DNA of 61,148 nt from UBA6987 sp045617825 (GCA_045617825.1 JAZLJI010000111.1:1-61148); one strand, 5' to 3'. Shown: positions 33,614-42,437, counted from the first letter of the stretch. Numbers and translations: made by a program. The notes: generated by a model from the letters alone, not told the origin.

Positions 33614-35144
33614 GATATTCCTTCTCGGTATTGACCTCCCAGACCGCCTCCGGGGACTGCTCGCCCCGCACGCATTTGACGGCTTCGAAGGCCGTCGCCA
33701 TGGAATGGTCCATATTGTTGTAGCGATGCTGGCCGTTCCGGCCGATGCAGTACAGGTTCCCGATCTCCTTCAGATAATCCGTCAGAGTACCGATCTCACT
33801 GTAGCTGTCAAAATAAGCCGGATAAGCCTTTTTCACGCGTTCTCTGTGGGTGTCCAGCACGTCCTCCTCGGAAGCGATAAGGCCGATCGCCAGCATTTCC
33901 CGGATACCGAGAGCGGCAAATTCTTCATCGCTCAGTTTCCACAGCCCGTCGCCCTCGCTGCAGAAGTACTCCAGGCCCAGCCACACCGTATCCTCTGGCT
34001 TTTCGACCATATAGGGAGACCAGTTGTTATACAGCTGGAAGCGTCCCAGCTTGACGTTTCTGTCCTGCACGTAGACCCAACAGTCCGGTACGATATTGCC
34101 CAGCGTGGTCATATCCGTTTCGTTCTTCAGGGCCAGCTTTTTCACCAGAACGCCCAGGGTCTGATAATCCCGGTAAGGCAGATCCCGGGCGATCTCCCTT
34201 TCCTTTTCGGGCACGTCAGGCAGCCCGGCCACCAGGTCCTTCAAGGGCATGGAGGAGAAAAACAGGTCGCCCTGCAGGGTTCTTCGCTCTCCGCCCTGTT
34301 CGTAGACCACCGAGGTGAGCCGGTCTCCTTCCCGGCCGAAGGACAGGGCCCTGGCGCCCAGGAGGATGCGGCCGCCCCGCTTCCGGATCTCTTCTCCGGT
34401 GAGCTCCCAGAGCTGTCCGGGGCCGTATTTCGGATAGGAAAAGGCTTCGATCAGGGAGGTGTTGACCTTGCGGCCCTTGACCTTGAACAACTTTCCCAGC
34501 ATGTCCTTCAGCACGCCGCCAATGGACAGGCCCTTGGTCCTCTGGGCGCCCCAGGACGCGTCGATCTCCCGGGGATGCCGCCCCCAAAGGTTCTCCGTAT
34601 AATATTCGAAGAACATTTCATACAGCTTCCGGCCGAAGGAATTGATGTAGAAATTCTCCAGATTGGTTTCCGGCAAGGGCTTCAGCTTCGCTCCCAGGTA
34701 CGAAAAGCCGCACTGCAGCGTCTTCAGGAGGCCCATGTTCTTAAAGGTCTGCCATTTTAAGGAGATCGGGTAGTCGTAGAATTTTCCGTCAAAATAGATC
34801 CGGGATACTCTGCGGCGGTTCAGCATCACCCTGTCCTCCCGGTCGGGATCGGGCCCGCCGGCCGACAGCTCCGGGCTGCGGCCCAGCTTTTTGTCGTCAT
34901 AGGACGGGGCCCCCTGAAGCGGCAGCATTTCCTGCCACCAGGCATTGACCTCCGGCAGCTTGGAGAAGAAGCGGTGTCCGCCCATGTCCATCCGGTTTCC
35001 CTTATAGCAGGCGGTCCTGGCGATGCCGCCCAGCACCTCGCTTTCCTCTAATACCGTTACCTGATATTCGGGGCAGGTCTTCAGTAACTCGTAAGCGGCC
35101 GTCAGCCCCGCGGGGCCTCCTCCGATAATGATTGCGTGTTTCAT
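33600..35144 (-). CDS. FAD-dependent oxidoreductase, UDP-galactopyranose mutase-like group
   Basis: 514 residues. The N-terminal Rossmann motif is IIIGGGPAGLTAAYEL, followed by VLEESEVLGGIART and GGHRFF, and the C-terminal FAD motif is NLYCIGRNGQHRYNNMDHSM. This combination occurs in NAD(P)-binding amine-oxidase-like proteins related to UDP-galactopyranose mutase, often beside glycosyltransferases. The exact reaction is not clear from the sequence. It starts the two-gene operon with the GT-C protein. Confidence 0.82.
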   Translation of the reverse strand: MKHAIIIGGGPAGLTAAYELLKTCPEYQVTVLEESEVLGGIARTACYKGNRMDMGGHRFFSKLPEVNAWWQEMLPLQGAPSYDDKKLGRSPELSAGGPDPDREDRVMLNRRRVSRIYFDGKFYDYPISLKWQTFKNMGLLKTLQCGFSYLGAKLKPLPETNLENFYINSFGRKLYEMFFEYYTENLWGRHPREIDASWGAQRTKGLSIGGVLKDMLGKLFKVKGRKVNTSLIEAFSYPKYGPGQLWELTGEEIRKRGGRILLGARALSFGREGDRLTSVVYEQGGERRTLQGDLFFSSMPLKDLVAGLPDVPEKEREIARDLPYRDYQTLGVLVKKLALKNETDMTTLGNIVPDCWVYVQDRNVKLGRFQLYNNWSPYMVEKPEDTVWLGLEYFCSEGDGLWKLSDEEFAALGIREMLAIGLIASEEDVLDTHRERVKKAYPAYFDSYSEIGTLTDYLKEIGNLYCIGRNGQHRYNNMDHSMATAFEAVKCVRGEQSPEAVWEVNTEKEYHESK

Positions 35145-35171
35145 GGCAGTCTCCTTGCATGATATGCTAAC

Positions 35172-35200
35172 AGTATAGCAAATAATGCGGTTTTCTTCAA
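35172..35200 (-). promoter_or_regulatory. Promoter of the FAD oxidoreductase operon
   Basis: Minus-strand TTGAAG (35195-35200), 17-bp spacer, TATACT (35172-35177). Confidence 0.65.
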
Positions 35201-35279
35201 GAAAATTCGTAGGATGGCGGATGCTCCTGCCTCTGCCCGGTTTTCTTCCTTGATCCGTTGGCTTATGAGAAGCGTGATT

Positions 35280-35312
35280 TGCGCTTTTTGCGTATTTTTT
35301 GCGTGTTTCTTG
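35280..35312. repeat. Short set of 11-bp CGT-T-rich repeats
   Basis: Three units in 11-bp steps: a degenerate one ending TTTTTG, then CGTATTTTTTG (35291) and CGTGTTTCTTG (35302). They match the longer array at 37180-37256 in sequence, spacing and orientation and lie on the other side of the HTH-ATPase gene. Confidence 0.7.
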
Positions 35313-35397
35313 TCATCGCGTTCCGAATCAGCCTATACTTCGTCTGAAAAAGGATAAGCTGCCAAACACGCGTCATATCTCTGCCGAGGATCGATGC

Positions 35398-37125
35398 TCA
35401 CAGCCCCTTCAGATACTCTTCCGCGTTCACGTAGACAATATCTCCTGCCGTTTGACCGTCTCCCCGGTAAATGACGTATTTTCCGTCAATACGCCCGAAG
35501 CGCCGGGAGACCGCGGCCAGTCGGTCCGCGTCCCGCAGGTATCGGGTCTGCCGGTCGACGATCTTGTCGCTGTGCTTCACTTCATACAGACGGCAGCTGT
35601 TGCTTTTTCTGTCATAGACGACCATGTCGAATTCCCCGCCGTCTTCAAATTTGAACCGGAACACGTCCTTATGCTTCGGCGCGGTTTTTTCGGTTTCCAG
35701 CAGGATGATGTCCTCCATCATTCTGCCCTTGACATCCTCCAGGATCTTTTCCGCAATATAGTTCTTTTCCTGTTCGGGGCGGGCCGCAAAGGCCTCGTCC
35801 TGCATCAGCGCGAAGACCAGGGCCTTGGCAATGGCGAAGCGCATGCCCGGCTGCGCAAACAGCACGTACTCCGCCTGCCCGCGCTTCTCATACCGTTCTG
35901 TGCAGTCCACCAGAAGGTCAAGCATATAAAGGTATCTTTTGATCTTATCCAGATGGCTTTGGGTCACAGTCACCGTCGTTTCCTGCTGTTCCTTCACATC
36001 GATGAGCGCCTTCAGTCGTTCGATCAATGCCGTCCGGTCCACGTCGTATAGAACGTGGGCGATCTCCGCCGGATACTCGTGCATGAGCAGCTGCTTTGCC
36101 GAACCGAAGTCATGCGAGACGAACTCCTCCTGCACCACCCGCAGCAAAAACTGATGATTCATGCTCTCCACGATCCGGTTGATCACATTCGTGAGCTCTC
36201 CCTTATCATAGAGCTCCCTCAGCTGATCAAAGTACTCCCCGAAGCGATCGTTTTTCAGCGTATGCTGAATATTGCGGCTGATGGCGGTGTCGATGTATTT
36301 TCGTGTGCTTTCATCGTCCCGGAACGACACCTCGTCAAATGCCGCGTCCGGGTCGGAAAGCGTCATGTTCTCATGCTTCAGCGTTCCGCCGTATTCGATA
36401 TAGCTGTCTATGGAGGATATGCCCAGCAGCCTCGCGTACTCCCGGAACGGAATATAAGACGTATGGATCATCACGCTTCTGTCATACAACTCGTCCCGTC
36501 CGGCCATGGCAAAGCCGAGTGAATCCGTTCCCGACAGGACGATCTTCATCCCCATGGCGGCGAAAATATCCGAAAGGAGCGACGCGGTACCGATAAAATC
36601 GTCCATCAGCGTCGCTTCGTCGATGAAGATATACCGAAAGCCGCTTTTATGCAGACGTTCAAGATCCTTGGTCAGCTTTGACATATCGTCACCCGTTTTG
36701 ATCTTGATATAGGCGGTCTGCTCCATCGGCAGTTCACGGATCATCTGAAACAGCAGGGTCGTTTTCCCGGTCCTGCGCAGGCCGTAAAGAATGGCGATCC
36801 TGCTGTCCGCGCTGCTGCGAATGAACTGCTCCAGCAGCGCAAAGCAGTCACGCTTTTGGTAGAGGGCCACAGGATCGGTCAGCGTCTGAAGGTCTGCTCC
36901 CATCACCAGATTCGTGTGATAGGCTACGTCCCGGCTGACGGCCACCGCAGCCGGGATCAGCTTTTCATACGCGGAAAGCCGTTGATACGCGGCGTTGTAT
37001 TTTGCGGTATTGACCCTGTTCGGATCGTGCTCATAGTTTTGATAGCTTCTTGTGGACATCCCCAAATATCTGGCGCATTCGTTCTGGTTCAGACCCTTGG
37101 CGATCCTCAGTTCCTTCATCGTCAT
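35398..37125 (-). CDS. HTH-AAA ATPase with nuclease-like C-terminus
   Basis: About 575 residues. Residues 1-40 are an XRE-type helix-turn-helix (KGLNQNECARYLGMSTRSYQ). An AAA_14-type ATPase follows, with Walker A YGLRRTGKTTLLF and Walker B YIFIDEA. The C-terminal domain resembles the DUF4143/PD-(D/E)xK fold: GGEFDMVVYD, then YEVKHSDK. Proteins of this group are common in Clostridia; their role is not firmly known, and DNA-linked stress or element defence has been suggested. The upstream frame allows GTG 37134 and ATG 37131, 37125 and 37119; a GAGGTGAT site favours 37125 or 37119. The HTH probably binds its own promoter. Confidence 0.8.
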   Translation of the reverse strand: MTMKELRIAKGLNQNECARYLGMSTRSYQNYEHDPNRVNTAKYNAAYQRLSAYEKLIPAAVAVSRDVAYHTNLVMGADLQTLTDPVALYQKRDCFALLEQFIRSSADSRIAILYGLRRTGKTTLLFQMIRELPMEQTAYIKIKTGDDMSKLTKDLERLHKSGFRYIFIDEATLMDDFIGTASLLSDIFAAMGMKIVLSGTDSLGFAMAGRDELYDRSVMIHTSYIPFREYARLLGISSIDSYIEYGGTLKHENMTLSDPDAAFDEVSFRDDESTRKYIDTAISRNIQHTLKNDRFGEYFDQLRELYDKGELTNVINRIVESMNHQFLLRVVQEEFVSHDFGSAKQLLMHEYPAEIAHVLYDVDRTALIERLKALIDVKEQQETTVTVTQSHLDKIKRYLYMLDLLVDCTERYEKRGQAEYVLFAQPGMRFAIAKALVFALMQDEAFAARPEQEKNYIAEKILEDVKGRMMEDIILLETEKTAPKHKDVFRFKFEDGGEFDMVVYDRKSNSCRLYEVKHSDKIVDRQTRYLRDADRLAAVSRRFGRIDGKYVIYRGDGQTAGDIVYVNAEEYLKGL

Positions 37126-37143
37126 ATTCATCACCTCACCATT

Positions 37144-37172
37144 ACTATACCGCGCAGAGGGCTAAAGTGCAA
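37144..37172 (-). promoter_or_regulatory. Promoter and probable operator of the HTH-ATPase gene
   Basis: Minus-strand TTGCAC (37167-37172), 17-bp spacer, TATAGT (37144-37149). Inverted copies of ATACCGCG/CGCGGTAT lie over the -10 side (37147-37154) and upstream of the -35 (37179-37186), a likely autoregulatory operator. Transcription would begin only a few bases before the start codons. Confidence 0.65.
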
Positions 37173-37179
37173 TACCTTT

Positions 37180-37256
37180 CGCGGTATTTGCGTGTATTTT
37201 TCGTGTTTCTTTCGTGTTTCTTTCGTGTTTTTTGCGTGTTTTCTTCGTGTTTTGTC
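37180..37256. repeat. Seven 11-bp phased repeats
   Basis: CGTGT recurs at 37191, 37202, 37213, 37224, 37235 and 37246, exactly 11 bp apart, each followed by a T-rich hexamer; a degenerate unit CGCGGTATTTG precedes at 37180. The array abuts the promoter of the HTH-ATPase gene. Confidence 0.85.
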
Positions 37257-37392
37257 TCCTGTCCTGTTCCGCATGTCCGCTTTCCGCGGTACCCGCGGAT
37301 CACAGCCTGCGGGAGGTGCCGGCGCCGCCCTTTACCGCTTTCCGCCGCTCCGCCCTCCTACCGAAAAATTCCCTCCGGGCTGCGGATTTTTG

Positions 37393-37421
37393 TTGTCACC
37401 GGTCCGCCGCTGTGCTAAGAT
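37393..37421 (+). promoter_or_regulatory. Promoter of the acyl-modification operon
   Basis: TTGTCA (37393-37398), 17-bp spacer, TAAGAT (37416-37421). The transcript would carry a 5' leader of about 180 nt containing repeat A copies 1 and 2. Confidence 0.6.
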
Positions 37422-37436
37422 GAGGACAGAAAGGAA

Positions 37437-37506
37437 GCCCCGCAAGGCGGAGCTTTGAAGTCGCGGAGGGCCGCGGCCGGCTCCCTCGAGCTGCGCTCGG
37501 GGGCAG
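37437..37506 (+). repeat. Structured repeat A, copy 1
   Basis: Three hairpins in series: H1 GCCCCGC-AAG-GCGGAGC, linker TTTGAAG, H2 GTCGCGG/CCGCGGC, H3 CTCCCTCGAG/CTCGGGGGCAG. It lies in the 5' leader of the SGNH hydrolase operon. Confidence 0.75.
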
Positions 37507-37513
37507 TAACGTA

Positions 37514-37583
37514 GATTCGCAAAGCGAATCTTTGAAGTCGCTCAAAGCCGCGACGGGCTCCCTCGAGCTGCGCTCGGGGGCAG
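37514..37583 (+). repeat. Structured repeat A, copy 2
   Basis: H1 GATTCGC-AAA-GCGAATC, linker TTTGAAG, H2 GTCGC/GCGAC, H3 as in copy 1. Only seven bases separate it from copy 1. Confidence 0.75.
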
Positions 37584-37609
37584 AATCAAGATGAATCGAG
37601 GTATACCCC

Positions 37610-38317
37610 ATGTTTGATGTTAAGCGTCATCCTTTGAACTACTACGAAAACGATGTCCTGGCCTATGAGCAGGAGCCTGTCGAGGAGGGCAAGATCATCT
37701 TCTACGGTTCCTCCGGATTTACCCGCTGGAAAGCCAAATGGGGCAATACGCCTCTGGAGGAAGCGATCCCCGGAAAGAACGGCGAGAAGATGTGCATCAA
37801 CCACGCGCTGGGCGGCAGCACCACCGAGGAGCTGCTGTACTACTATCCCCGCCTGGTCCGGGCCTGGAAGCCCAAGGCGCTGGTGCTGACGGCCTATGCC
37901 AACGACTGGGGCTTCGGCTACAACGTGCCGGAAATGATGATGCTGGTCTCCCGCATCCTGGAATATGCCCGCACCGATATGCCCGGCATCAAGCTGTTCA
38001 TCACCGACCGGAGACCCAACGCCAAGAACGTGAACACCCAGGATCACGTGGCTCACGAGGACCGGGCCTGGGATCGCGGCGCCTGGCTCAATACCTGGAA
38101 CGAAATGAACGACGCCCTGCGGGCCTACTGCGCCGTCCATCCCGATACCACCCTCATCGAATACCACAAATTCGACTGGATGTTTGAGGAGGGCTGCACC
38201 GGCGACCTGACCCGGGTCCGTCCGGAGCTGTTCGTCGAGGACAAGGTGCATTTTACGAAGGAAGCCTATGCCATGCTGGCGGAGGAGTATAAGAAGATCC
38301 TGGCGGATCTGCTGTAA
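37610..38317 (+). CDS. SGNH/GDSL-family hydrolase
   Basis: 235 residues, cytoplasmic (no signal peptide). Block I is FYGSSGFTRW with the nucleophile Ser at 34-35. The Gly block is NHALGGSTTEELL, the Asn block AYANDWG, and the C-terminal Asp-His pair is in VEDKVHF. These are the esterase or acylhydrolase signatures of the family. It is the first gene of a run with an acyl-CoA ligase 14 bases downstream, so it may remove or transfer acyl groups in the same pathway. Confidence 0.87.
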   Translation: MFDVKRHPLNYYENDVLAYEQEPVEEGKIIFYGSSGFTRWKAKWGNTPLEEAIPGKNGEKMCINHALGGSTTEELLYYYPRLVRAWKPKALVLTAYANDWGFGYNVPEMMMLVSRILEYARTDMPGIKLFITDRRPNAKNVNTQDHVAHEDRAWDRGAWLNTWNEMNDALRAYCAVHPDTTLIEYHKFDWMFEEGCTGDLTRVRPELFVEDKVHFTKEAYAMLAEEYKKILADLL

Positions 38318-38331
38318 AGAAAGGACGCTCC

Positions 38332-40038
38332 ATGCGCATCACCACCGATACCCATTTATCCTATCCCGAGCTGACGCTGTACGGTACCATCGAGCAGGCG
38401 GCGCTGGCCCATCCCACGGAGACGGCGCTGGATTTTCAGGACCGCAAATGGAGCTATAAGGCCTTCGTCAAGGAGATCGACTCCGCCGCGGCGGCCCTAA
38501 AGAGCGCGGGCTACGGCAAAGGGGACGTCATCACCATCTGCCTGCCGAACGTGCCGCAGGCGCTGATCATGTTCTACGCGATCAGCAAGATCGGGGCCAC
38601 CGCCAACATGCTGCACCCCCAGTCCGCCCGGAACGAGATCATTTTCGGGCTCAGGCTCACGGGCAGCCGGCTGATCCTCACCCTGGATATGTTCTACGAT
38701 ACCGTCCTGGCCGCCGTGCGGGCCATGGAGGAGGACGTCACGATCCTGGTGACCCGCATCGAGGATGCGCTGTCCCCGGTGGCGGCCGCGGCCTATGCCC
38801 TCACCCAGGGCCATCGCTATCATGATTTCCCCTATCCCGGCGAGGGGCTGCTGTGGAAGGATTTTCTGAAGGAAGCCAAAAAGACCGCCAAGGCCTATGC
38901 GGTGCCCTTCGACCGGGACCATACCGGCGTGATCCTGTACAGCGGCGGCACCAGCGGCTCCCCCAAGGGGATCGCGCTGTCCGATCACAGCTTCAATGCC
39001 TGCGCGGTGCAGGCGAAGGCGGCCATCGACGAGAGCTTCGGCCCCGGCGAATCCATGCTTTCCTGCATGCCCTGCTTCCACGGCTTCGGCCTGGGCATGA
39101 ACCTGCATGCGGCACTGATGCACGGGGTATGCTGCGTGCTGATGCCGCAGTTCAATATCAAGACCTATGCCAAAATGCTGGTGGCCAAGCGCCCCAACTA
39201 TATCGCCGGCGTCCCGGCGATCTTCGAAGCCCTGCTGGCCCTGCCGGGGATGGATCTGATCCGGCTGGATTTCCTGAAGGGCATGTTCTGCGGCGGCGAC
39301 AGCCTGCCGGTGGCCCTGAAGGAAAAGGTGGACGCCTTCCTGAAGGCCCACGGCGCGTCGATCCAGATCCGGGAGGGCTACGGCCTCACCGAGAGCGTGA
39401 CCGCCAGCTGCCTGACGCCCCGGGAGGAATTCCGCAGCGGCTCCATCGGCCTGCCCTTCCCGGACACCGAGTACCGGATCGTCGAGCCGGGCACCGACAA
39501 ATGCCTGCCCGCCGGCGAGATCGGCGAGATCGTCATGACCGGCCCCACCCTGATGCAGGGGTACGTGGGCAATCCCGAGGAGACCGCCGACTGCCTGAAG
39601 ACCTGGGCCGACGGCCGCACCTGGCTGTATACCGGCGACCTGGGCGCCATGGATGAGGAGGGCTTCGTTTTCTTCAAGGGCCGGATCAAGCGGATGCTGA
39701 TCACCAACGGCTACAACGTCTACCCCGCCGAGCTGGAGAAGGTCATTGAGGCCACGCCCGGCGTGCTGCGCAGCTGCGTGCTGGGGATCTCCGACCCCCG
39801 CCGGGGCCAGAAGATCAAGGCCTTCGTGGTGCCTGACGGGATGGAGACCGGCGCGGACGGGACTCCCGTGCTGCCCGCGGAGGAGGTGCTTTCCGCTCTG
39901 AAGGCCGCCGTCAGCGAGGAGCTGAAGCTGAACGTGGCCCGCTATGCTCTGCCGAAGGAGATCGAATTCCGTCCGGCTCTGCCGCTGACCCCGCTGGGCA
40001 AGGTGGACTGGAAGGCGCTCGAGGCGTCATTTTCCTAA
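38332..40038 (+). CDS. Acyl-CoA synthetase / AMP-dependent ligase
   Basis: 568 residues, the usual size of the ANL superfamily. Motif LYSGGTSGSPKGIAL binds the phosphates of ATP, EGYGLTE is the adenylate motif, YTGDLG the hinge-side Asp, and LTPLGKVDWKAL carries the C-terminal catalytic Lys. It should activate a carboxylic acid, probably fatty, to acyl-AMP and then acyl-CoA. The acid is not determinable from sequence. It sits between an SGNH hydrolase and an acyltransferase-like gene. Confidence 0.93.
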   Translation: MRITTDTHLSYPELTLYGTIEQAALAHPTETALDFQDRKWSYKAFVKEIDSAAAALKSAGYGKGDVITICLPNVPQALIMFYAISKIGATANMLHPQSARNEIIFGLRLTGSRLILTLDMFYDTVLAAVRAMEEDVTILVTRIEDALSPVAAAAYALTQGHRYHDFPYPGEGLLWKDFLKEAKKTAKAYAVPFDRDHTGVILYSGGTSGSPKGIALSDHSFNACAVQAKAAIDESFGPGESMLSCMPCFHGFGLGMNLHAALMHGVCCVLMPQFNIKTYAKMLVAKRPNYIAGVPAIFEALLALPGMDLIRLDFLKGMFCGGDSLPVALKEKVDAFLKAHGASIQIREGYGLTESVTASCLTPREEFRSGSIGLPFPDTEYRIVEPGTDKCLPAGEIGEIVMTGPTLMQGYVGNPEETADCLKTWADGRTWLYTGDLGAMDEEGFVFFKGRIKRMLITNGYNVYPAELEKVIEATPGVLRSCVLGISDPRRGQKIKAFVVPDGMETGADGTPVLPAEEVLSALKAAVSEELKLNVARYALPKEIEFRPALPLTPLGKVDWKALEASFS

Positions 40039-40053
40039 GGAGGAAAAAAATCC

Positions 40054-40932
40054 ATGTGCAAACGCCGTTTAGGCGACCGCAGGGACGGTGTGCTGTGCCG
40101 GGACGTGCCCGGGCTGCAGTCCATGATGTGTCATTTGTGGCCCAAGCGCACCGACTGTGAGGTATTTATCCAGGATAAGCTGGACATCACCGAGTACCTT
40201 CGCTATCAGGAGACGGTAAATGCCGCCCATCCCGATTTCAAAACCACGGTCTTCCACGGCTTTCTTTTCGCCATCGGGCGGATGATCCAGGAAAGGCCCA
40301 AGATGAACCGCTTCATCCAGGGCCTGCGGATGTACCAGCGGAAGGAGATCTCCATCAGCTTCGTAGCCAAGCGCCAGTTTTCGGACGATGCGGAGGAGTC
40401 GCTGCTCTTCTTCGTGCCGACGCCCGAGGATACGCTGAGCAGCTTCAGCCGCTCCGTTTACGAGAGGGTCCGCGAGACCAAAAAGAGCGAGCATGCCACC
40501 GGCGGCGTCGACGCCCTGCTGGACAAGGTGATGAAGCTGCCGTATTTGCTGGTGGCGCTGATCGTCCGGATCGTCCGCACGCTGGACTTCTTCGGGATCA
40601 ATCCCAAGGCGCTCACCGAGGGCGACCCCAACTACTCCACCGTGCTGGTCTCCAATCTGGGCTCCATCGGCTGCCCTTCCGTCTACCATCATCTGAGCAA
40701 CTACGGCACCATGAGCATCATGGTCACCCTGGGCACCATTCACCGGGAAGAGCTCGCCATGGCGGACGGCACGCGGCAGATGCGGGACGTGGTGGATTTC
40801 TCCGCCACCCTGGACGAGCGGATCGCCGACGGCTTCTATTTCGCCCGCAGCCTGAAGCTGGTGCACCACATGTTCCTGCATCCGGAGCTTTTTGACAGGC
40901 CCCTGGGCGAAGCGATCGATTTCAAATTTTAA
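40054..40932 (+). CDS. E2/CAT-like acyltransferase without the catalytic His
   Basis: 292 residues related to the catalytic domain of 2-oxo acid dehydrogenase acyltransferases and chloramphenicol acetyltransferase, with no lipoyl or binding domain. The family motif DHRxxDG reads LDERIADG here (Asp254, Glu255, Arg256, Asp259), so the catalytic His is a Glu. The NLGSIG motif near residue 204 is kept. A hydrophobic stretch lies at about 165-185. With an acyl-CoA ligase upstream it could act on acyl-CoA in some altered way. AGGAGG precedes the ATG. Confidence 0.75.
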   Translation: MCKRRLGDRRDGVLCRDVPGLQSMMCHLWPKRTDCEVFIQDKLDITEYLRYQETVNAAHPDFKTTVFHGFLFAIGRMIQERPKMNRFIQGLRMYQRKEISISFVAKRQFSDDAEESLLFFVPTPEDTLSSFSRSVYERVRETKKSEHATGGVDALLDKVMKLPYLLVALIVRIVRTLDFFGINPKALTEGDPNYSTVLVSNLGSIGCPSVYHHLSNYGTMSIMVTLGTIHREELAMADGTRQMRDVVDFSATLDERIADGFYFARSLKLVHHMFLHPELFDRPLGEAIDFKF

Positions 40933-41001
40933 GTAAGCATTTCAGCGCTTGTCTGCCTTCGCCGGCAAACGTTCGATAAATGCGTGACCACGGAGGCTGA
41001 C

Positions 41002-42414
41002 ATGAGTGAAAAGCATGTTAAGACCCTGGTGATCTCCGTTACCGCCATCGCTCTGATGGCCGTGGTGCTGATCGCCTTCTTTAATCCCCCTAAAGTTCCT
41101 GCCGCCCCTACGGAGGCATCCATAAGCCGTGAGGAGCAGAGCTCCGAAACGGCATCCGCGGAGAAGGAGTCCTCTTCCGCCGCGGAAAGCACCGCGGAAA
41201 CCGTGCCGGAGGCCACCGAGGAGAGCACGGTCCCGTCTTCTTCGGAGGAGGCTCCCGAGTCCTCCGCGCCGGAAAGCAGCTCGGAGGAGACCGCAGCCAG
41301 CACCGCGGAAAATAAGCCGACGGAGCCTGCGCCGCCGGTCACCCCGCCCTCGGGAAACGTCCCCGATCTGACCGGTGTGGACTACAGCAAGTATTTGCCG
41401 GTGCCCGAGGGGTATCCGGTCCAGCCCGCTTCCGCTCAGTCGGTATCCTCCTTCGGGGGCATTTATAAGAAAAACAGCGATCAGAAGGTGATCTACCTGA
41501 CCTTCTGCCTGGGCTCCGAGGTGGGCTATACGGATCAGATTCTGAACGTGCTGAAGAGTAAGGGCGTGCAGGCGCTTTTCCTGGTCGTGGCCAATGAGTA
41601 TCCCCGCAGCAGCGGCCGGGGCGTGAGCGGCCGGACCATGCTGTCCCGCATGGTGAACGAGGGGCATCTGGTGGGCAGTCACGGGTTCGTCCACGTTTAC
41701 AGTTCCTCGCTGTCCGACAAGGGCTTCGTGAATGACGTCGTTCAGGCCGAGCGGGCCCTGCAGCAGGTGCTGGGCAGCTCCTACCATCTGCGCTACTACC
41801 GCCCGCCGGGAGGCTCCGCCACCACCAGAGACTATTATCTGGCGCAGAAAATGGGGCTCACCACCGTCATGTATTCCTTCAACTACCGGGATTTCGACGA
41901 TTACGGCTTTCTTCAGAACACTTCCAAGAGCAAGGCGCTGGCTGCCCTGAAATCCGGTCTCGCTCCGGGCTCGGTCTACTATCTGCACGTGACCGAATGC
42001 AACGTCGAGGCGCTGCCCGATTTCATCGACTGGGCCCGGGGCCAGGGCTACACCTTCCTGCGGATCGACCAGGATCCGGGCGGCTTGTCGGCAAATCCCC
42101 CCGCGCCGGTGCCGGTGACGGAGCCGACCTCTTCCGAGGCTGAGTCGTCCTCTTCCGAGGCTGAGCCGTCCTCTTCTGAGGCTGAGCAGTCCTCTTCCGA
42201 GGCTGAGCCGGCTTCTTCCGAGACCGAACCGGCTTCTTCCGAGACCGAGCCGTTTTCTTCCGAGACCGAGCCGGCTTCTTCCGAGACCGAGCCGGCTTCC
42301 TCCGAGGCTGAGCAGTCCTCTTTCGAGACCGAGCATTCTTCTTCCGAGGCTGAGCCGTCCTCCGAGGCTGAACAGTCCTCCTCCGAGACCGAGGGCTCCG
42401 GAGACATTCTTTGA
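41002..42414 (+). CDS. PdaA-like polysaccharide deacetylase lacking the catalytic Asp
   Basis: 470 residues from the ATG at 41002, six bases after GGAGG. One N-terminal membrane segment (about 8-27) is followed by a Ser/Glu/Thr-rich linker to about residue 120, a NodB domain (about 160-350) and a C-terminal tail of about 13 SSEAEPx-type heptads. The domain resembles PdaA, which deacetylates muramic acid on the path to the spore cortex delta-lactam. The zinc His pair is present (GSHGFVH, His227 and His231), as is RPPGG, but the usual TFD-x-G reads TFCLG (Cys169), so the metal-binding and catalytic Asp is missing. Outside the cell, membrane tethered. Confidence 0.85.
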   Translation: MSEKHVKTLVISVTAIALMAVVLIAFFNPPKVPAAPTEASISREEQSSETASAEKESSSAAESTAETVPEATEESTVPSSSEEAPESSAPESSSEETAASTAENKPTEPAPPVTPPSGNVPDLTGVDYSKYLPVPEGYPVQPASAQSVSSFGGIYKKNSDQKVIYLTFCLGSEVGYTDQILNVLKSKGVQALFLVVANEYPRSSGRGVSGRTMLSRMVNEGHLVGSHGFVHVYSSSLSDKGFVNDVVQAERALQQVLGSSYHLRYYRPPGGSATTRDYYLAQKMGLTTVMYSFNYRDFDDYGFLQNTSKSKALAALKSGLAPGSVYYLHVTECNVEALPDFIDWARGQGYTFLRIDQDPGGLSANPPAPVPVTEPTSSEAESSSSEAEPSSSEAEQSSSEAEPASSETEPASSETEPFSSETEPASSETEPASSEAEQSSFETEHSSSEAEPSSEAEQSSSETEGSGDIL

Positions 42415-42437
42415 TTTTTGAGACGGAGGTCTCACCT

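Noticed and set aside
37180..37256. CRISPR array
   Set aside because: The period is 11 bp with no spacers, and no cas gene is in the window.
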